A DNA stretch of 35,286 bases from Microvirga vignae (GTDB lineage: Bacteria > Pseudomonadota > Alphaproteobacteria > Rhizobiales > Beijerinckiaceae): positions 1-35,286 of the forward strand of contig NZ_LCYG01000002.1 of NCBI RefSeq assembly GCF_001017175.1. The letters run 5' to 3'. Below are positions 25,469 through 35,263 of the stretch, in pieces; the stretch's first letter is position 1; each line of letters opens with the position of its first letter. The notes under the pieces are model-generated. The model did not search any database, was not told the DNA's origin, and saw only the letters and a program-made list of their open reading frames with translations. The position numbers and the translations under genes are program-made.

Positions 25469-25499
25469 CGGCGGCCACGCGATCAGACGCGGGCCGCCG
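25469..25499 (-). other. GC-rich hairpin after rplO (possible attenuator)
   Basis: CGGCGGCC/GGCCGCCG extended by CGCG/CGCG with one bulged base, followed on the minus strand by TTTGTGTG. It may reduce readthrough from rplO into secY or protect the upstream mRNA. Confidence 0.55.
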
Positions 25500-25528
25500 C
25501 TTGGATCTCGGCTAATGTGGGCTCAGGC

Positions 25529-26002
25529 TCACGCCTGTGCAACGGCGCCCAGGAGGGTCACCGAGCCGCCCGCCTTCTCAATCGCCTCGACGGCCGACTT
25601 GGACGCGCCATGGACCTGGAAAGACAGCTTGGCCTTGAGTTCGCCGACGCCGAGGATCTTCACGCCGTCGCGCGCCTTGGAGACCACACCGGCGGCAACC
25701 AGCGACTCGACCGTGACCGGAGCGGCCTGGTCGAGCTTGCCGGCCTCGACGGCCTGCTGAATACGCCCGACATTGACCTCGTTGAGGTCAATGGCGTTCG
25801 GCTTGTTGAAGCCGCGCTTCGGCAGACGACGGTGCAGAGGCATCTGACCGCCTTCGAAGCCCTTGATCGCCACGCCGGTACGGGCCTTCTGACCCTTCAC
25901 GCCGCGGCCACCGGTCTTGCCCTTGCCCGAGCCGATACCACGGCCGACGCGCATGCGGTTCTTGGTGGAACCTTCGTTGTCACGAATTTCGTTCAGTTTC
26001 AT
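25529..26002 (-). CDS. rplO: 50S ribosomal protein L15
   Basis: Large-subunit protein that binds 23S rRNA, 157 residues. It starts [65 protein letters not shown], the glycine/arginine-rich extension that threads into rRNA, followed by the globular C-terminal domain with [29 protein letters not shown]. The internal ATG is used because the family starts MKLNE; the longer frame overlaps the gap to rpmD. It is the gene before secY in the spc block. Confidence 0.97.
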   Translation of the reverse strand: MKLNEIRDNEGSTKNRMRVGRGIGSGKGKTGGRGVKGQKARTGVAIKGFEGGQMPLHRRLPKRGFNKPNAIDLNEVNVGRIQQAVEAGKLDQAAPVTVESLVAAGVVSKARDGVKILGVGELKAKLSFQVHGASKSAVEAIEKAGGSVTLLGAVAQA

Positions 26003-26013
26003 GATCGCTCTCC

Positions 26014-26217
26014 TCACTGCCCGTCGACAACGCGCACGAGGTGCTTGACCTTCTCGATCATGCCGCGCACAGCCGGCGTGTCTTCGAGGGTCGAGGTGCG
26101 ATGAAGCTTGTTGAGCTTGAGACCGATCAGCGTCTGGCGCTGCTTGGCCTCGCGGCGGATCGGCGAACCGATCTGCTCAACGGTGATGGTTGCTGCTGCA
26201 GCAGGCTTCTTTGCCAT
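26014..26217 (-). CDS. rpmD: 50S ribosomal protein L30
   Basis: Small protein of 67 residues from the large subunit. An alanine-rich lead ([63 protein letters not shown]) shows the L30 core: I-GSPI-R...Q..TL.GLKL.K......[15 protein letters not shown]. It sits 14 bases after rpsE and 11 before rplO, the usual place. Confidence 0.97.
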   Translation of the reverse strand: MAKKPAAAATITVEQIGSPIRREAKQRQTLIGLKLNKLHRTSTLEDTPAVRGMIEKVKHLVRVVDGQ

Positions 26218-26231
26218 TGTGGAAGCCTCCC

Positions 26232-26801
26232 TTACACGTCAGCGCCGGCATCGGCGCTGGCATCAGCATCGCGGCGACGAGCCTGCAGCGTCGAGACCTT
26301 CAGGCCACGGCGAGCAGCCACGGCGCGCGGGCTGTCCTCGTTCTTGAGCGCGTCGAAGGTCGCGCGAACGAGGTTGTAGGGGTTCGACGAGCCGAGCGAC
26401 TTCGACACGACGTCCTGCATGCCGACTGCCTCGAAGACAGCGCGCATCGGACCGCCGGCGATGATGCCGGTACCCTGGGGAGCAGCACGCAGCACGACCT
26501 TGCCGGCGCCATGGCGGCCGTTCACGTCGTGATGCAGGGTGCGGCCCTCGCGCAGCGACACGCGGATCATCGAACGCTTCGCAGCGTCGGTGGCCTTGCG
26601 GATCGCTTCCGGAACCTCACGAGCCTTGCCGTGGCCGAAGCCCACGCGGCCCTTCTGGTCGCCGACGACGACGAGAGCAGCGAAGCCGAAGCGACGGCCG
26701 CCCTTCACGACTTTGGCAACGCGGTTGATGTGGACCAGGCGATCCACGAATTCGCTGTCGCGCTCTTCGCGATCAGCACGTTCTCTAGGTTCTCTTGCCA
26801 T
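26232..26801 (-). CDS. rpsE: 30S ribosomal protein S5
   Basis: Small-subunit protein at the mRNA entry side, involved in decoding accuracy, 189 residues. Present are [65 protein letters not shown], with the dsRBD-like core, and the second domain with [46 protein letters not shown]. The C-terminus is extended and Asp/Ala-rich ([12 protein letters not shown]), common in Rhizobiales. The ATG before [17 protein letters not shown] is chosen over one four codons earlier. Confidence 0.97.
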   Translation of the reverse strand: MAREPRERADREERDSEFVDRLVHINRVAKVVKGGRRFGFAALVVVGDQKGRVGFGHGKAREVPEAIRKATDAAKRSMIRVSLREGRTLHHDVNGRHGAGKVVLRAAPQGTGIIAGGPMRAVFEAVGMQDVVSKSLGSSNPYNLVRATFDALKNEDSPRAVAARRGLKVSTLQARRRDADASADAGADV

Positions 26802-26876
26802 GAGACCTCTCACTTGCGCGGGCGGCGGGCCCGCTCGCTAAGGGTTGTATACGATACCCGCCGTAAAGCACGATCA

Positions 26877-26903
26877 GGGCGGGAGGTAAACCACTCCCCG
26901 CCC
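26877..26903 (-). other. GC-rich hairpin between rplR and rpsE
   Basis: On the minus strand GGGCGG-G-GAG pairs with CTC-CCGCCC (9 bp with one bulged G) about 20 bases after the rplR stop. It lies in a 123-base gap, long for this operon; no U-run follows. Confidence 0.5.
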
Positions 26904-26924
26904 CACTCATGAACTATCGTAAAA

Positions 26925-27287
26925 TTAGAAGTCCAGACCGCCTTCACGGGCTGCGTCGGCCAGAGCCTTGACGCGGCCGTGATAGAGATAGCCCGAGCGA
27001 TCGAAGATCACCTGCGTCACGCCAGCCTTGGCTGCGCGCTCGGCAACGAGCTTGCCCACTTCCTTTGCCGCCTCGACGGTGGCGCCGGTCTTGAGCTTGC
27101 CGCGGAGATCCTTCTCGATCGTCGATGCCGAAGCGACGGTCACGCCGCGCTCGTCATCGATAACCTGGGCGTAGATCTGCTTGGACGAACGGAACACCGA
27201 CAAACGCGGGCGTCCGTTCGCGGCCTTCTTGATCGCACGGCGTACACGAGCCTTGCGGCGATCTTCAGCGCCTTTCTTCTCAGCCAT
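26925..27287 (-). CDS. rplR: 50S ribosomal protein L18
   Basis: Protein of 120 residues that binds 5S rRNA in the central protuberance together with L5. Typical segments are [104 protein letters not shown]. It lies 12 bases behind rplF. The gap to rpsE is 123 bases. Confidence 0.98.
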   Translation of the reverse strand: MAEKKGAEDRRKARVRRAIKKAANGRPRLSVFRSSKQIYAQVIDDERGVTVASASTIEKDLRGKLKTGATVEAAKEVGKLVAERAAKAGVTQVIFDRSGYLYHGRVKALADAAREGGLDF

Positions 27288-27299
27288 GATACGTCGTCC

Positions 27300-27833
27300 T
27301 TACTTCTTCTTGCCTTCCTTGCGGAAGATGAACTCGTCGGAATACTTGACGCCCTTGCCCTTGTAGGGCTCCGGACCGCGATATTCGCGGATCTCGGCGG
27401 CGGTCTGGCCGACCTTCTGCTTGTCGATGCCGGCGACGACGACTTCGGTGGGCTTGGGCGTCGTGATCGTGATGCCGGCCGGGATTTCGTAGTCGATGTC
27501 GTGGCTGTAGCCGAGCGACAGCTTCAGCACCTTGCCAGCGACAGCGGCCTTGTAGCCGACGCCGTTGATCTCGAGGCGCTTCTCGAAGCCGTTGGACACA
27601 CCCTGCACCAGGTTAGCAACCTGAGCGCGGGAGAGGCCCCACTTGGCGCGAGCAGTCTTGGACTGGTCGCGCGGCGTCACCGTCACAGCACCATTCTCAA
27701 GAGCAACCGACACTTCATCGGGAACGAGGAACGAGAGTTCGCCCTTCGAGCCCTTCATCTTCACCATCTGACCGTCAACGGTCGCCGTCACACCCGACGG
27801 AACCGGAACCGGCTTTTTGCCTACTCGTGACAT
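27300..27833 (-). CDS. rplF: 50S ribosomal protein L6
   Basis: Large-subunit protein near the factor-binding site, 177 residues made of two similar domains. It starts [35 protein letters not shown] and carries [47 protein letters not shown] and the C-terminal signature [24 protein letters not shown]. The internal ATG, 31 codons into the open frame, fits the family start and leaves a 37-base gap to rpsH. Confidence 0.98.
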   Translation of the reverse strand: MSRVGKKPVPVPSGVTATVDGQMVKMKGSKGELSFLVPDEVSVALENGAVTVTPRDQSKTARAKWGLSRAQVANLVQGVSNGFEKRLEINGVGYKAAVAGKVLKLSLGYSHDIDYEIPAGITITTPKPTEVVVAGIDKQKVGQTAAEIREYRGPEPYKGKGVKYSDEFIFRKEGKKK

Positions 27834-27870
27834 TCTGGAATCTCCGTGGTTCTGTGCTGTTGCTTCGGCC

Positions 27871-28266
27871 TTAGAAGACCTTGCAGAGCACTTCGCCGCC
27901 CACGTTCTTCTCACGGGCCTCATGATCGGCCATCACGCCCTGAGGCGTCGAGAGAATGGTGACACCGAGGCCGTCGGCCACGCGAGGCATGGTGTCGACG
28001 GAGGCATACACGCGGCGGCCCGGCTTGGAGACGCGCTCAATGGAGCGGATCACCGGCTGACCGTCATAGTACTTCAACTCGATCGAGAACTCGGTGCGGC
28101 CATTGCCGAACTCGGTCTGCGAGTAGTCACGGATGTAACCTTCGTTCTTCAGAACCTCGAGAACGCGGGCACGGAGCTTCGAGCCAGGGGTGGTAACAGT
28201 GCCGCGACGACGCATCTGCGCGTTGCGGATACGAGTGAGCATATCGCCCAACGGATCGTTGATCAT
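27871..28266 (-). CDS. rpsH: 30S ribosomal protein S8
   Basis: Primary 16S rRNA-binding protein of 131 residues. In E. coli it also represses spc translation by binding mRNA near rplE; whether that happens here is unknown. It opens [45 protein letters not shown] and ends with [57 protein letters not shown], the conserved RNA-contact region containing STPQGVM. It lies 15 bases behind rpsN. Confidence 0.98.
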   Translation of the reverse strand: MINDPLGDMLTRIRNAQMRRRGTVTTPGSKLRARVLEVLKNEGYIRDYSQTEFGNGRTEFSIELKYYDGQPVIRSIERVSKPGRRVYASVDTMPRVADGLGVTILSTPQGVMADHEAREKNVGGEVLCKVF

Positions 28267-28281
28267 ATAATGCCCTCCCTC

Positions 28282-28587
28282 TTACCAGCTGGACTTCACG
28301 AGGCCCGGGATCAGGCCCTTGTTGCCGAGCTCGCGCAGAGCGATACGCGACATGCCGAGCTTGCGGTAGTAAGCGCGCGGACGGCCCGTGATCTCGCAAC
28401 GGTTGCGGATGCGGCTCGGGCTCGCATTGCGCGGCAGCTCAGCGAGCTTAAGGCGCGCCTCGAAGCGCTCCTCCATGCTCTTCGACTCGTCGTTGGCGAC
28501 CGCCAGCAGGCGCTCCCGACGGCCGGCGAACCTCTTCACCAGCTGACGACGATGCTTGTTCTTCTCAATAGCGCTTTTCTTAGCCAT
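28282..28587 (-). CDS. rpsN: 30S ribosomal protein S14, zinc-independent type
   Basis: Head protein of 101 residues. It starts [33 protein letters not shown] and ends [40 protein letters not shown]. The CxxC pairs of the short zinc type are missing (only the Cys of [10 protein letters not shown] remains), so this is the long C-minus form usual in alphaproteobacteria. It sits between rplE (39 bases upstream) and rpsH (15 bases downstream). Confidence 0.98.
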   Translation of the reverse strand: MAKKSAIEKNKHRRQLVKRFAGRRERLLAVANDESKSMEERFEARLKLAELPRNASPSRIRNRCEITGRPRAYYRKLGMSRIALRELGNKGLIPGLVKSSW

Positions 28588-28626
28588 TCTTTTATCTCCA
28601 GTGTCCGCGTCTGAGGACAGCTATCC

Positions 28627-29193
28627 TCACTGCCGGAACGGGAAGTTGAAGTGACGCAGCAGAGCGCGGGCTTCTTCGTCGGTCTTGGCCGTCGTCGTGA
28701 TGATGACGTCCATACCCCAAACCTGCTCTACCTTGTCGTAGTTGATCTCAGGGAACACCAAGTGCTCCTTGATGCCCATCGCGTAGTTGCCGCGACCATC
28801 GAACGACCGCGGGTTCAGACCACGGAAGTCGCGAACGCGGGGAAGCGCGATGGTGACGAGACGATCGAGGAACTCGTACATACGCACCTTGCGGAGCGTA
28901 ACCTTGGCGCCGATCGGCATGTTCTCGCGGACCTTGAACTGCGAGATAGCCTTGCGGGCCTTCGTGATCACCGGCTTCTGACCAGCGATGAGCGCGAGAT
29001 CGGCAGCGGCGACCGAAGCCTTCTTGGAGTCAGCGGTCGACTCGCCAACGCCCATGTTGAGAACGATCTTCTCGATCGTCGGCACTTCCATGGGGTTCTT
29101 GTAGCCGAATTCTTCAATGAGCTTCGGACGCACCACTTCCTCGTAGTGCTTCTTCAGCCGCGGCGTGTAGCCGTCCACCTGAGCCTTAGCCAT
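28627..29193 (-). CDS. rplE: 50S ribosomal protein L5
   Basis: 5S rRNA-binding protein of the central protuberance, contacting the P-site tRNA; 188 residues. Key stretches are [92 protein letters not shown] and [39 protein letters not shown]. Its start lies inside the end of rplX: the two genes overlap by eight bases, which implies coupled translation. Confidence 0.98.
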   Translation of the reverse strand: MAKAQVDGYTPRLKKHYEEVVRPKLIEEFGYKNPMEVPTIEKIVLNMGVGESTADSKKASVAAADLALIAGQKPVITKARKAISQFKVRENMPIGAKVTLRKVRMYEFLDRLVTIALPRVRDFRGLNPRSFDGRGNYAMGIKEHLVFPEINYDKVEQVWGMDVIITTTAKTDEEARALLRHFNFPFRQ

Positions 29194-29503
29194 CGATCAG
29201 GTCTCCCGAACGCTTGGCGAAGCGGACCTTGCGGCCGTCTTCGAGAACTTTGAAACCAACCCGGGTCGGCTTGCCGTCCTTCGGGTCCGCATAGGCCAGG
29301 TTCGACAGATGGATCGGGGCTTCCTTGGTGATGATCCCGCTCTCCTGGCTTGCCGTCTGGCGCTGGTGGCGCTTCACCAGGTTCACGCCACGGACGACCG
29401 CGCGCTCTTCCTTCGGGAGCACCTGCACGACTTCACCGGTCTTGCCCTTGTCGCGACCGGTCAGGACGACGACCTTGTCGCCCTTCTTGATCTTCGCGGC
29501 CAT
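29186..29503 (-). CDS. rplX: 50S ribosomal protein L24
   Basis: Assembly-initiator protein of the large subunit near the tunnel exit, 105 residues with a KOW motif: [82 protein letters not shown]. It overlaps rplN by one base (TAATG) and rplE by eight, so three genes are translated in tight series. Confidence 0.98.
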   Translation of the reverse strand: MAAKIKKGDKVVVLTGRDKGKTGEVVQVLPKEERAVVRGVNLVKRHQRQTASQESGIITKEAPIHLSNLAYADPKDGKPTRVGFKVLEDGRKVRFAKRSGDLIDG

Positions 29504-29871
29504 TAGAGCACCTCCGGCGCAAGCGAAATGATCTTCATGTGGTTCTTGGCACGCAGTTCACGCGGAACGGGGCCGAAGATACGGGTGCCGACCGGCTCTT
29601 TCTGATTGTTGATCAGAACGGCGGCATTGCGGTCGAAACGGATGACCGAACCGTCAGCACGACGGATGTCCTTGGCGGTGCGCACGACGACCGCCTTCAT
29701 GACATCGCCCTTCTTCACGCGGCCGCGCGGAATAGCCTCTTTCACGGATACGACGATGATATCGCCCACGGAAGCGTACTTACGCTTCGAACCGCCGAGA
29801 ACCTTGATGCACATCACGCGACGAGCGCCGGAGTTATCGGCGACGTCAAGATTCGTCTGCATCTGGATCAT
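29503..29871 (-). CDS. rplN: 50S ribosomal protein L14
   Basis: Intersubunit-surface protein of 122 residues, nearly invariant in bacteria: [65 protein letters not shown] and [46 protein letters not shown]. In E. coli it is the first gene of the spc operon. Here it is preceded by a 163-base gap containing a likely promoter, so the same transcript boundary may exist. Confidence 0.98.
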   Translation of the reverse strand: MIQMQTNLDVADNSGARRVMCIKVLGGSKRKYASVGDIIVVSVKEAIPRGRVKKGDVMKAVVVRTAKDIRRADGSVIRFDRNAAVLINNQKEPVGTRIFGPVPRELRAKNHMKIISLAPEVL

Positions 29872-29982
29872 GGCTTTGATCCTTTCCTTTGTTTCAGACA
29901 GGTTTCCGGGTCAAGGCACGATTGCCCCCCGGACTACGCCTGACGGAGATCTGATGTCCCCTGCCCTTCAAATGTCGAGAGA

Positions 29983-30005
29983 GGCGGCCGTATACACGAA
30001 CCGCC
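29983..30005 (-). other. Small hairpin overlapping the -10 region upstream of rplN
   Basis: GGCGG pairs with CCGCC, then an internal loop, then CGT with ACG around GTAT. It encloses the TATACG box of the predicted rplN promoter, so the symmetry may partly be incidental or may form an operator. Confidence 0.4.
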
Positions 30006-30017
30006 CCTGCTAGACAA
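29989..30017 (-). promoter_or_regulatory. Sigma70-type promoter at the S10/spc boundary (for rplN onward)
   Basis: On the minus strand TTGTCT and TATACG are separated by exactly 17 bases, in the only long gap of the S10-spc gene run. It points to rplN with a leader of about 110 bases. Confidence 0.65.
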
Positions 30018-30034
30018 CCCCAAAAGTAAGCCTT

Positions 30035-30274
30035 TTAGGCCTTCTCTTGGCCGACGAGCACCCAGGTCTTGAGTTTGGAGAACGGCTTGGTCTCTTCGAT
30101 GAAGACCGTGTCGCCCACCTTGGCAGTGTTGTTCTCGTCATGAGCGTGGTAGTTCTTCGTCTTACGCACGGTCTTCTTCAGAACCGGGTGCGTGAAACGA
30201 CGCTCCACCTTCACGACGACCGTCTTGTCCTGCTTATCGCTGACAACGACGCCCTGCAAAACGCGCTTCGGCAT
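30035..30274 (-). CDS. rpsQ: 30S ribosomal protein S17
   Basis: Primary 16S rRNA-binding OB-fold protein, 79 residues: [74 protein letters not shown]. All core motifs, KTVVVxVxRxxxHPxYxKxxxxxKxYxAHDExN and GDxVxIxExRPxSKxKxW, are present. It closes the S10 block; a 163-base gap follows. Confidence 0.98.
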   Translation of the reverse strand: MPKRVLQGVVVSDKQDKTVVVKVERRFTHPVLKKTVRKTKNYHAHDENNTAKVGDTVFIEETKPFSKLKTWVLVGQEKA

Positions 30275-30286
30275 CTTGATTTCCTC

Positions 30287-30499
30287 TTAAGCCTTAGCCG
30301 CAACGGCCTTCTGGCGCTGCAGCGTCTTGACGCGGGCGATGTCCCGACGGACTTCACGGACGCGTCCGGTGTTCTCGAGCTGGCCCGTGGCGCGCTGGAA
30401 GCGAAGGTTGAACTGCTCCTTCTTGAGGTTGAGCAGCTCGTCCGACAGCTGGTCAGCGGACATAGCCTTGAGGTTAGAGAATCGCTCTTTGGACTTCAT
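30287..30499 (-). CDS. rpmC: 50S ribosomal protein L29
   Basis: Small helical-hairpin protein at the tunnel exit, part of the docking platform for signal recognition particle and trigger factor. It has 70 residues with [53 protein letters not shown], the family core. It lies 12 bases from both neighbours. Confidence 0.98.
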   Translation of the reverse strand: MKSKERFSNLKAMSADQLSDELLNLKKEQFNLRFQRATGQLENTGRVREVRRDIARVKTLQRQKAVAAKA

Positions 30500-30511
30500 G
30501 ATTCCCTCTCC

Positions 30512-30925
30512 TTACTCGGCAATGCGCTGGATGAAGCGCGTCTTGATCGGGAGCTTGGCAGCGCCGAGACGGAGCGCCTCGCGGGCGATGTCCTCGGGCA
30601 CGCCGTCGATCTCGAACATGATACGGCCGGGCTTCACCTTGGCCGCCCAATATTCGGGAGCGCCCTTACCCTTACCCATACGCACTTCGGTCGGCTTGGT
30701 CGAAACCGGCACGTCCGGGAAGATGCGAATCCACACCCGGCCCGCGCGTTTCATGGCGCGGGTGATGGCGCGGCGAGCCGCCTCGATCTGACGAGCGTTG
30801 ATACGCTCGGGTTCCATCGCCTTCAGGCCGAACTGGCCGAAGTTGAGGTCCGTACCGCCTTTCGCAGTGCCGGAGATGCGGCCCTTGAACTGCTTACGGA
30901 ACTTGGTTTTCTTCGGTTGCAACAT
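30512..30925 (-). CDS. rplP: 50S ribosomal protein L16
   Basis: Large-subunit protein near the A-site tRNA elbow, 137 residues: [109 protein letters not shown]. The loop [12 protein letters not shown] near the peptidyl-transferase region is intact. It is 24 bases behind rpsC. Confidence 0.98.
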   Translation of the reverse strand: MLQPKKTKFRKQFKGRISGTAKGGTDLNFGQFGLKAMEPERINARQIEAARRAITRAMKRAGRVWIRIFPDVPVSTKPTEVRMGKGKGAPEYWAAKVKPGRIMFEIDGVPEDIAREALRLGAAKLPIKTRFIQRIAE

Positions 30926-30949
30926 GGCAAACCTCTCCTGACCTCTCGG

Positions 30950-31654
30950 TTACGCCACCTGCTCGCGGCGGCCACCAGAGCGGCCTCCTTCGTCGTTCAT
31001 CCGCTTGTCCTGGGCCATCGGATCGTGCTCAAGGATTTCGCCCTTGAAGATCCAGACCTTGATGCCGCAGGTGCCATAGGTGGTGTACGCGGTGGACACG
31101 CCGTAATCGACATCCGCACGCAGGGTGTGCAGCGGAACGCGGCCCTCGCGGTACCACTCCAGGCGAGCGATTTCAGCGCCACCCAGACGGCCCGAGCAGT
31201 TGATGCGGATGCCTTCGGCGCCCAGACGCATCGCCGACTGAACGGCGCGCTTCATGGCGCGGCGGAAAGCGACGCGACGCTCGAGCTGCTGAGCGATCGA
31301 ATCGGCCACCAGGGTGGCATCGACTTCCGGCTTGCGGACCTCGACGATGTTGATCGACACATCCGCGTCCGTCATCTTGGCGACAGTCTTGCGGAGCTTC
31401 TCGATGTCGGCACCCTTTTTGCCGATCACCACACCCGGACGACCGGAGTGAATGGTGACGCGGCACTTCTTGTGCGGACGCTCGATGACGATCTTCGAAA
31501 CGGCGGCCTGCTTCAGCTGCTTCATGAGAGCTTCGCGGATCGCCATGTCCTCGTGCATCAGCTTGGCGTACTCGCCCTTGCCGGCGAACCAGCGCGAGTC
31601 CCAGGTCCGGTTGATGCCGAGCCGAAGACCGATCGGGTTAACTTTCTGACCCAT
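30950..31654 (-). CDS. rpsC: 30S ribosomal protein S3
   Basis: mRNA-entry-channel protein with helicase-like action, 234 residues. It begins [41 protein letters not shown]. The KH domain contains [29 protein letters not shown], and the C-terminal domain [32 protein letters not shown] and [16 protein letters not shown] glycine/arginine-rich tail ends the chain. It is 11 bases behind rplV. Confidence 0.98.
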   Translation of the reverse strand: MGQKVNPIGLRLGINRTWDSRWFAGKGEYAKLMHEDMAIREALMKQLKQAAVSKIVIERPHKKCRVTIHSGRPGVVIGKKGADIEKLRKTVAKMTDADVSINIVEVRKPEVDATLVADSIAQQLERRVAFRRAMKRAVQSAMRLGAEGIRINCSGRLGGAEIARLEWYREGRVPLHTLRADVDYGVSTAYTTYGTCGIKVWIFKGEILEHDPMAQDKRMNDEGGRSGGRREQVA

Positions 31655-31665
31655 CTGGTTCTCCT

Positions 31666-32046
31666 TTATGCCTGTTCGGCAACTTCCCGAACCACGATCG
31701 TGAGGTTCGAGAACGGCTTTTCGATACGAGCACCCCGGCCACGGGCCCGGGCGTGGAAGCGCTTCATGACGAGCGCCTTGCCGACATATGCCTGGCTGAC
31801 GACGAGATCGTCCACATCGAGGTTGTGGTTATTCTCGGCGTTAGCAATGGCGCTCTCGAGGCACTTCTTCACGTCGCGAGCGATGCGCTTGCGGGAGAAC
31901 TCGAGATCGGCGAGAGCCGCAGAAACCTTCTTGCCGCGGATAAGGGCCGCAACAAGATTGAGCTTCTGGGGGCTGACGCGCAGCATGCGAGCGACGGCTT
32001 GAGCCTCGTTGTCGCTCAATGCGCGAGGAGTCGCGGCCTTACCCAT
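31666..32046 (-). CDS. rplV: 50S ribosomal protein L22
   Basis: Protein whose beta-hairpin lines the exit tunnel, 126 residues. It shows [101 protein letters not shown], including the RGRG..I hairpin tip where macrolide-resistance changes arise in other bacteria; no insertion is seen. One base separates its start from the rpsS stop. Confidence 0.98.
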   Translation of the reverse strand: MGKAATPRALSDNEAQAVARMLRVSPQKLNLVAALIRGKKVSAALADLEFSRKRIARDVKKCLESAIANAENNHNLDVDDLVVSQAYVGKALVMKRFHARARGRGARIEKPFSNLTIVVREVAEQA

Positions 32047-32047
32047 C

Positions 32048-32326
32048 TTACTTCCTCTTCGCCTTCTTGTCCGCCGCGTGGCCGTGGAAAGTGCGGGTCG
32101 GCGAGAACTCGCCGAACTTGTGACCCACCATTTCCTCGCTCACGAGAACGGGAATGTGCTTCTGACCATTGTAGACCCCGAACGTGAGGCCCACGAACTG
32201 CGGGAGGATCGTGGAGCGGCGGCTCCAGATCTTGATGACCTCGTTGCGGCCCGAAGAACGGGCAGCCTCGGCCTTCTTGAGGAGGTAGCCGTCGACGAAC
32301 GGACCCTTCCAAAGCGAACGTGCCAT
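32048..32326 (-). CDS. rpsS: 30S ribosomal protein S19
   Basis: Head protein that pairs with S13 near the A-site, 92 residues: [82 protein letters not shown]. The WSRRSTILP and GHKLGEFxPTRTFxGH motifs are intact. It lies 15 bases behind rplB. Confidence 0.98.
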   Translation of the reverse strand: MARSLWKGPFVDGYLLKKAEAARSSGRNEVIKIWSRRSTILPQFVGLTFGVYNGQKHIPVLVSEEMVGHKFGEFSPTRTFHGHAADKKAKRK

Positions 32327-32341
32327 GACGTGCCTCTATCC

Positions 32342-33178
32342 TTACTTCTTCCGAGCGTGGCGGCTCGACACGATGAACTTGTCGGTCCGCTTGTTCGAAC
32401 GGGTTTTCTTGCCCTTGGTGGGAACGCCCCACGGCGACACCGGATGGCGGCCACCGGAGGTACGACCTTCACCACCACCGTGCGGGTGGTCGATCGGGTT
32501 CATGGCGACGCCGCGGTTGTGCGGACGCTTGCCGAGCCAGCGGTTGCGGCCCGCCTTACCGACCGAGGTGTTCATGTGGTCGGGGTTCGACACCGCGCCG
32601 ATGCTGGCGAAGCACTGGCCATGGACCATGCGCTGCTCGCCGGAGTTCAGGCGGATCGTCACGTAGCCCTGGTCACGACCCACGATCTGGGCATAGGTAC
32701 CGGCAGAGCGGGCCAGAGCGCCGCCACGGCCGATCTTCAGCTCGACGTTGTGGATGATCGTTCCCACCGGCATGTTGCCGACCGGCATCGCGTTACCCGG
32801 CTTAATGTCGACCTGCTCGCCAGCCGACACCTGATCGCCGACAGCCAGACGCTGCGGGGCCAGGATGTAGGACTGCTCGCCGTCGGCGTAACGGATGAGC
32901 GCGATGAAGGCAGTGCGGTTCGGATCGTACTCGATCCGCTCCACGGTCGCCACATCGCCCATACGGCCGCGACGCTTGAAGTCGACCAGGCGCAGGGTGC
33001 GCTTGTGACCACCGCCACGGAAGCGGACGGTCACACGACCCAGATTGTTACGGCCGCCGGAGGAAGTCTTGCCCTCCGTCAGCTTCTTGACCGGCTTGCC
33101 CTTGTAGAGCTCGCTGCGGTCGACGATCACCAGCTGGCGCAGGCCGGGGGTGATTGGTTTGAACGTTTTCAAAGCCAT
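32342..33178 (-). CDS. rplB: 50S ribosomal protein L2
   Basis: Largest core protein of the 50S subunit, needed for subunit joining and peptidyl transferase assembly; 278 residues. It opens [60 protein letters not shown]. The C-terminal part [59 protein letters not shown] contains the functional His of HPHGGGEG. It lies 20 bases after rplW. Confidence 0.98.
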   Translation of the reverse strand: MALKTFKPITPGLRQLVIVDRSELYKGKPVKKLTEGKTSSGGRNNLGRVTVRFRGGGHKRTLRLVDFKRRGRMGDVATVERIEYDPNRTAFIALIRYADGEQSYILAPQRLAVGDQVSAGEQVDIKPGNAMPVGNMPVGTIIHNVELKIGRGGALARSAGTYAQIVGRDQGYVTIRLNSGEQRMVHGQCFASIGAVSNPDHMNTSVGKAGRNRWLGKRPHNRGVAMNPIDHPHGGGEGRTSGGRHPVSPWGVPTKGKKTRSNKRTDKFIVSSRHARKK

Positions 33179-33198
33179 CGGATCACTCTCTCAACCGA

Positions 33199-33495
33199 TC
33201 AGAGGCCCGTCGTGACGTCGATGGTCTGGCCCTCTTCGAGGGTCACAACCGCCTTCTTCACGTCCGACCGCTGGCCGCGGGTGCCGCGGAACAACTTCAC
33301 TTTGCCCTTGGTGACGAGCGTGTTGACGCTCTTCACCTTGACATCGAACAGCTTCTCAACCGCTTCCTTGATCTGCGGCTTCGTCGCATCCGGGCGCACC
33401 TTGAACACGACCTTGTTCTGCTCGGAAAGAGCGGTCGCCTTCTCGGTGATGACCGGGCTTACGATCACATCGTAATGGCGCGGGTCCAGGCTCAT
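33199..33495 (-). CDS. rplW: 50S ribosomal protein L23
   Basis: Tunnel-exit protein that docks trigger factor and SRP, 98 residues: [93 protein letters not shown]. It overlaps rplD by four bases (ATGA), so the two are translationally coupled. Confidence 0.98.
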   Translation of the reverse strand: MSLDPRHYDVIVSPVITEKATALSEQNKVVFKVRPDATKPQIKEAVEKLFDVKVKSVNTLVTKGKVKLFRGTRGQRSDVKKAVVTLEEGQTIDVTTGL

Positions 33496-34112
33496 TTGAA
33501 GCGCGCCTCCAGCGCATCGACAGCTGCCTTCGTGAGAACGAGCTTCTCGCGACGCAGGATGTCATAGACGTTGATGCCCTGCACCGGCAGGACGTCGATG
33601 TTCGGGATGTTGCGAGCAGCCCGCTGGAAGTTCGTCTCGATCTCAGCGCCGCCGATGATCAGGGCGTTGCCGAGGCCGAGCTTGCCGAAGCGCTCGACGA
33701 GAGCCTTCGTCTTGGGCTCGGAGAGCGTCACATCGTCGAGAACGACGAGCGAAGCCTCCTTGGCCTTGGACGAGAGCGCATGCTTCAGGGCAAGAGCGCG
33801 GACCTTCTTCGGCAGGTCGTGAGCATGGCTACGAACCTGCGGACCGAACGCACGACCGCCGCCCCGGAACTGAGGAGCGCTCGCAGCGCCGTGACGGGCG
33901 CTACCGGTACCCTTCTGCTTGTAGACCTTCTTCGTCGTCCGGTCGATGTCCGAACGATTCTTGACGGCGTGCGTACCGGCCTGGCGCTTCGCGAGCTGCC
34001 AGCGAACGCAACGGGCGAGCAGGTCCGCGCGCGGCTCGAGACCGAAGATGGCCTCGTTCAGCTCGACGGAGCCGGACTTGTCGCCCTCAAGCGTGGTGAC
34101 ATCAAGCTTCAT
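33492..34112 (-). CDS. rplD: 50S ribosomal protein L4
   Basis: Protein with a long loop reaching the exit tunnel; in E. coli it also represses its own S10 operon, but no such leader was recognised here. The 206-residue chain has [56 protein letters not shown] and the tunnel loop [58 protein letters not shown] one codon earlier is possible, but the ATG that overlaps the rplC stop as TGATG is preferred. Confidence 0.98.
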   Translation of the reverse strand: MKLDVTTLEGDKSGSVELNEAIFGLEPRADLLARCVRWQLAKRQAGTHAVKNRSDIDRTTKKVYKQKGTGSARHGAASAPQFRGGGRAFGPQVRSHAHDLPKKVRALALKHALSSKAKEASLVVLDDVTLSEPKTKALVERFGKLGLGNALIIGGAEIETNFQRAARNIPNIDVLPVQGINVYDILRREKLVLTKAAVDALEARFK

Positions 34113-34840
34113 CACGCATTCTCCTCTTGGGCCTGCTCAGCCTGGGGGGCCGGTGCAGCTTCGTTGGCCGAGCGGAACGCGCCGGGCATCGGCACTTCCT
34201 TCGGCAGCTTCCGCTTCACCGCATCGCGAACGAAGATCCAGCCGCCGGCAACGCCGGGAACGGCGCCTTCGACGAGGATCAGACCGCGCTCGACGTCGGT
34301 CGACACGACACGCAGGTTCTGCGTGGTGACGCGCTCAACACCCAGGTGACCTGGCATCTTCTTGTTCTTGAACGTCTTGCCCGGATCCTGGCGGCCGCCG
34401 GTCGAACCGATCGAGCGGTGGGAGACCGACACGCCGTGCGAGGCGCGAAGACCGCCGAAGTTCCAGCGCTTCATACCGCCGGCGAAGCCCTTACCGGTCG
34501 TGATGCCCGTGACGTCCACGAACTGACCGGCAATGAAGTGATCCGCGGTGATCTCGGCGCCCACGGGGATGACAGCATCCTCGGAGACGCGGAACTCCGC
34601 GAGCTTGCGCTTCGGCTCGACCTGAGCGACGGCGAAACGTCCGCGCTCGGCCTTCGAAACGTTCTTTACCTTGGCCTTGCCGACGCCGACCTGCAGCGCG
34701 GTGTAGCCGTTCTTTTCCTTGGTCCGGTGGGCGACAACCTGGCAGTTGTCGACCTTCAGAACCGTGACCGGGACATGCTCACCAGCATCCGTGAAGATGC
34801 GGGTCATCCCGACTTTCTGTGCAATGACGCCTGAGCGCAT
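34112..34840 (-). CDS. rplC: 50S ribosomal protein L3
   Basis: Assembly-initiator protein near the peptidyl transferase centre, 242 residues. It begins [36 protein letters not shown]. The central extension [61 protein letters not shown] contains the GGRQDPG site whose Gln is N5-methylated by PrmB in E. coli. The C-terminus carries an Ala/Gln/Glu-rich tail of about 20 residues that is longer than in E. coli and frequent in Rhizobiales. Confidence 0.98.
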   Translation of the reverse strand: MRSGVIAQKVGMTRIFTDAGEHVPVTVLKVDNCQVVAHRTKEKNGYTALQVGVGKAKVKNVSKAERGRFAVAQVEPKRKLAEFRVSEDAVIPVGAEITADHFIAGQFVDVTGITTGKGFAGGMKRWNFGGLRASHGVSVSHRSIGSTGGRQDPGKTFKNKKMPGHLGVERVTTQNLRVVSTDVERGLILVEGAVPGVAGGWIFVRDAVKRKLPKEVPMPGAFRSANEAAPAPQAEQAQEENA

Positions 34841-34887
34841 GTGCGTATCCTCTCGGCGTGTCTACCGAAGGCTCCAAGCCCAACGGC

Positions 34888-35196
<309 letters not shown>

Positions 35197-35218
35197 GGCT
35201 TATCCATTCAACAAGGGA

Positions 35219-35244
35219 AGCGGCCGAGCCGGAGGCCGGCCGCT
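35219..35244 (-). other. Hairpin between the presumed tuf end and rpsJ
   Basis: AGCGGCCG pairs perfectly with CGGCCGCT around a 10-base GC-rich loop, 22 bases before the rpsJ start. No U-run follows. It may be an mRNA processing or stability element between tuf and the S10 block. Confidence 0.5.
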
Positions 35245-35263
35245 GTCCATTGATCCTCTCTAA

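Noticed and set aside
26802..26924. GTATAC-containing stretch between rplR and rpsE as an internal promoter
   Set aside because: No acceptable -35 box at 16-18 bases on the minus strand.
30047..32002. 651-codon plus-strand frame opposite rpsQ-rplV
   Set aside because: It runs across six ribosomal protein genes; an artefact of strong codon bias.
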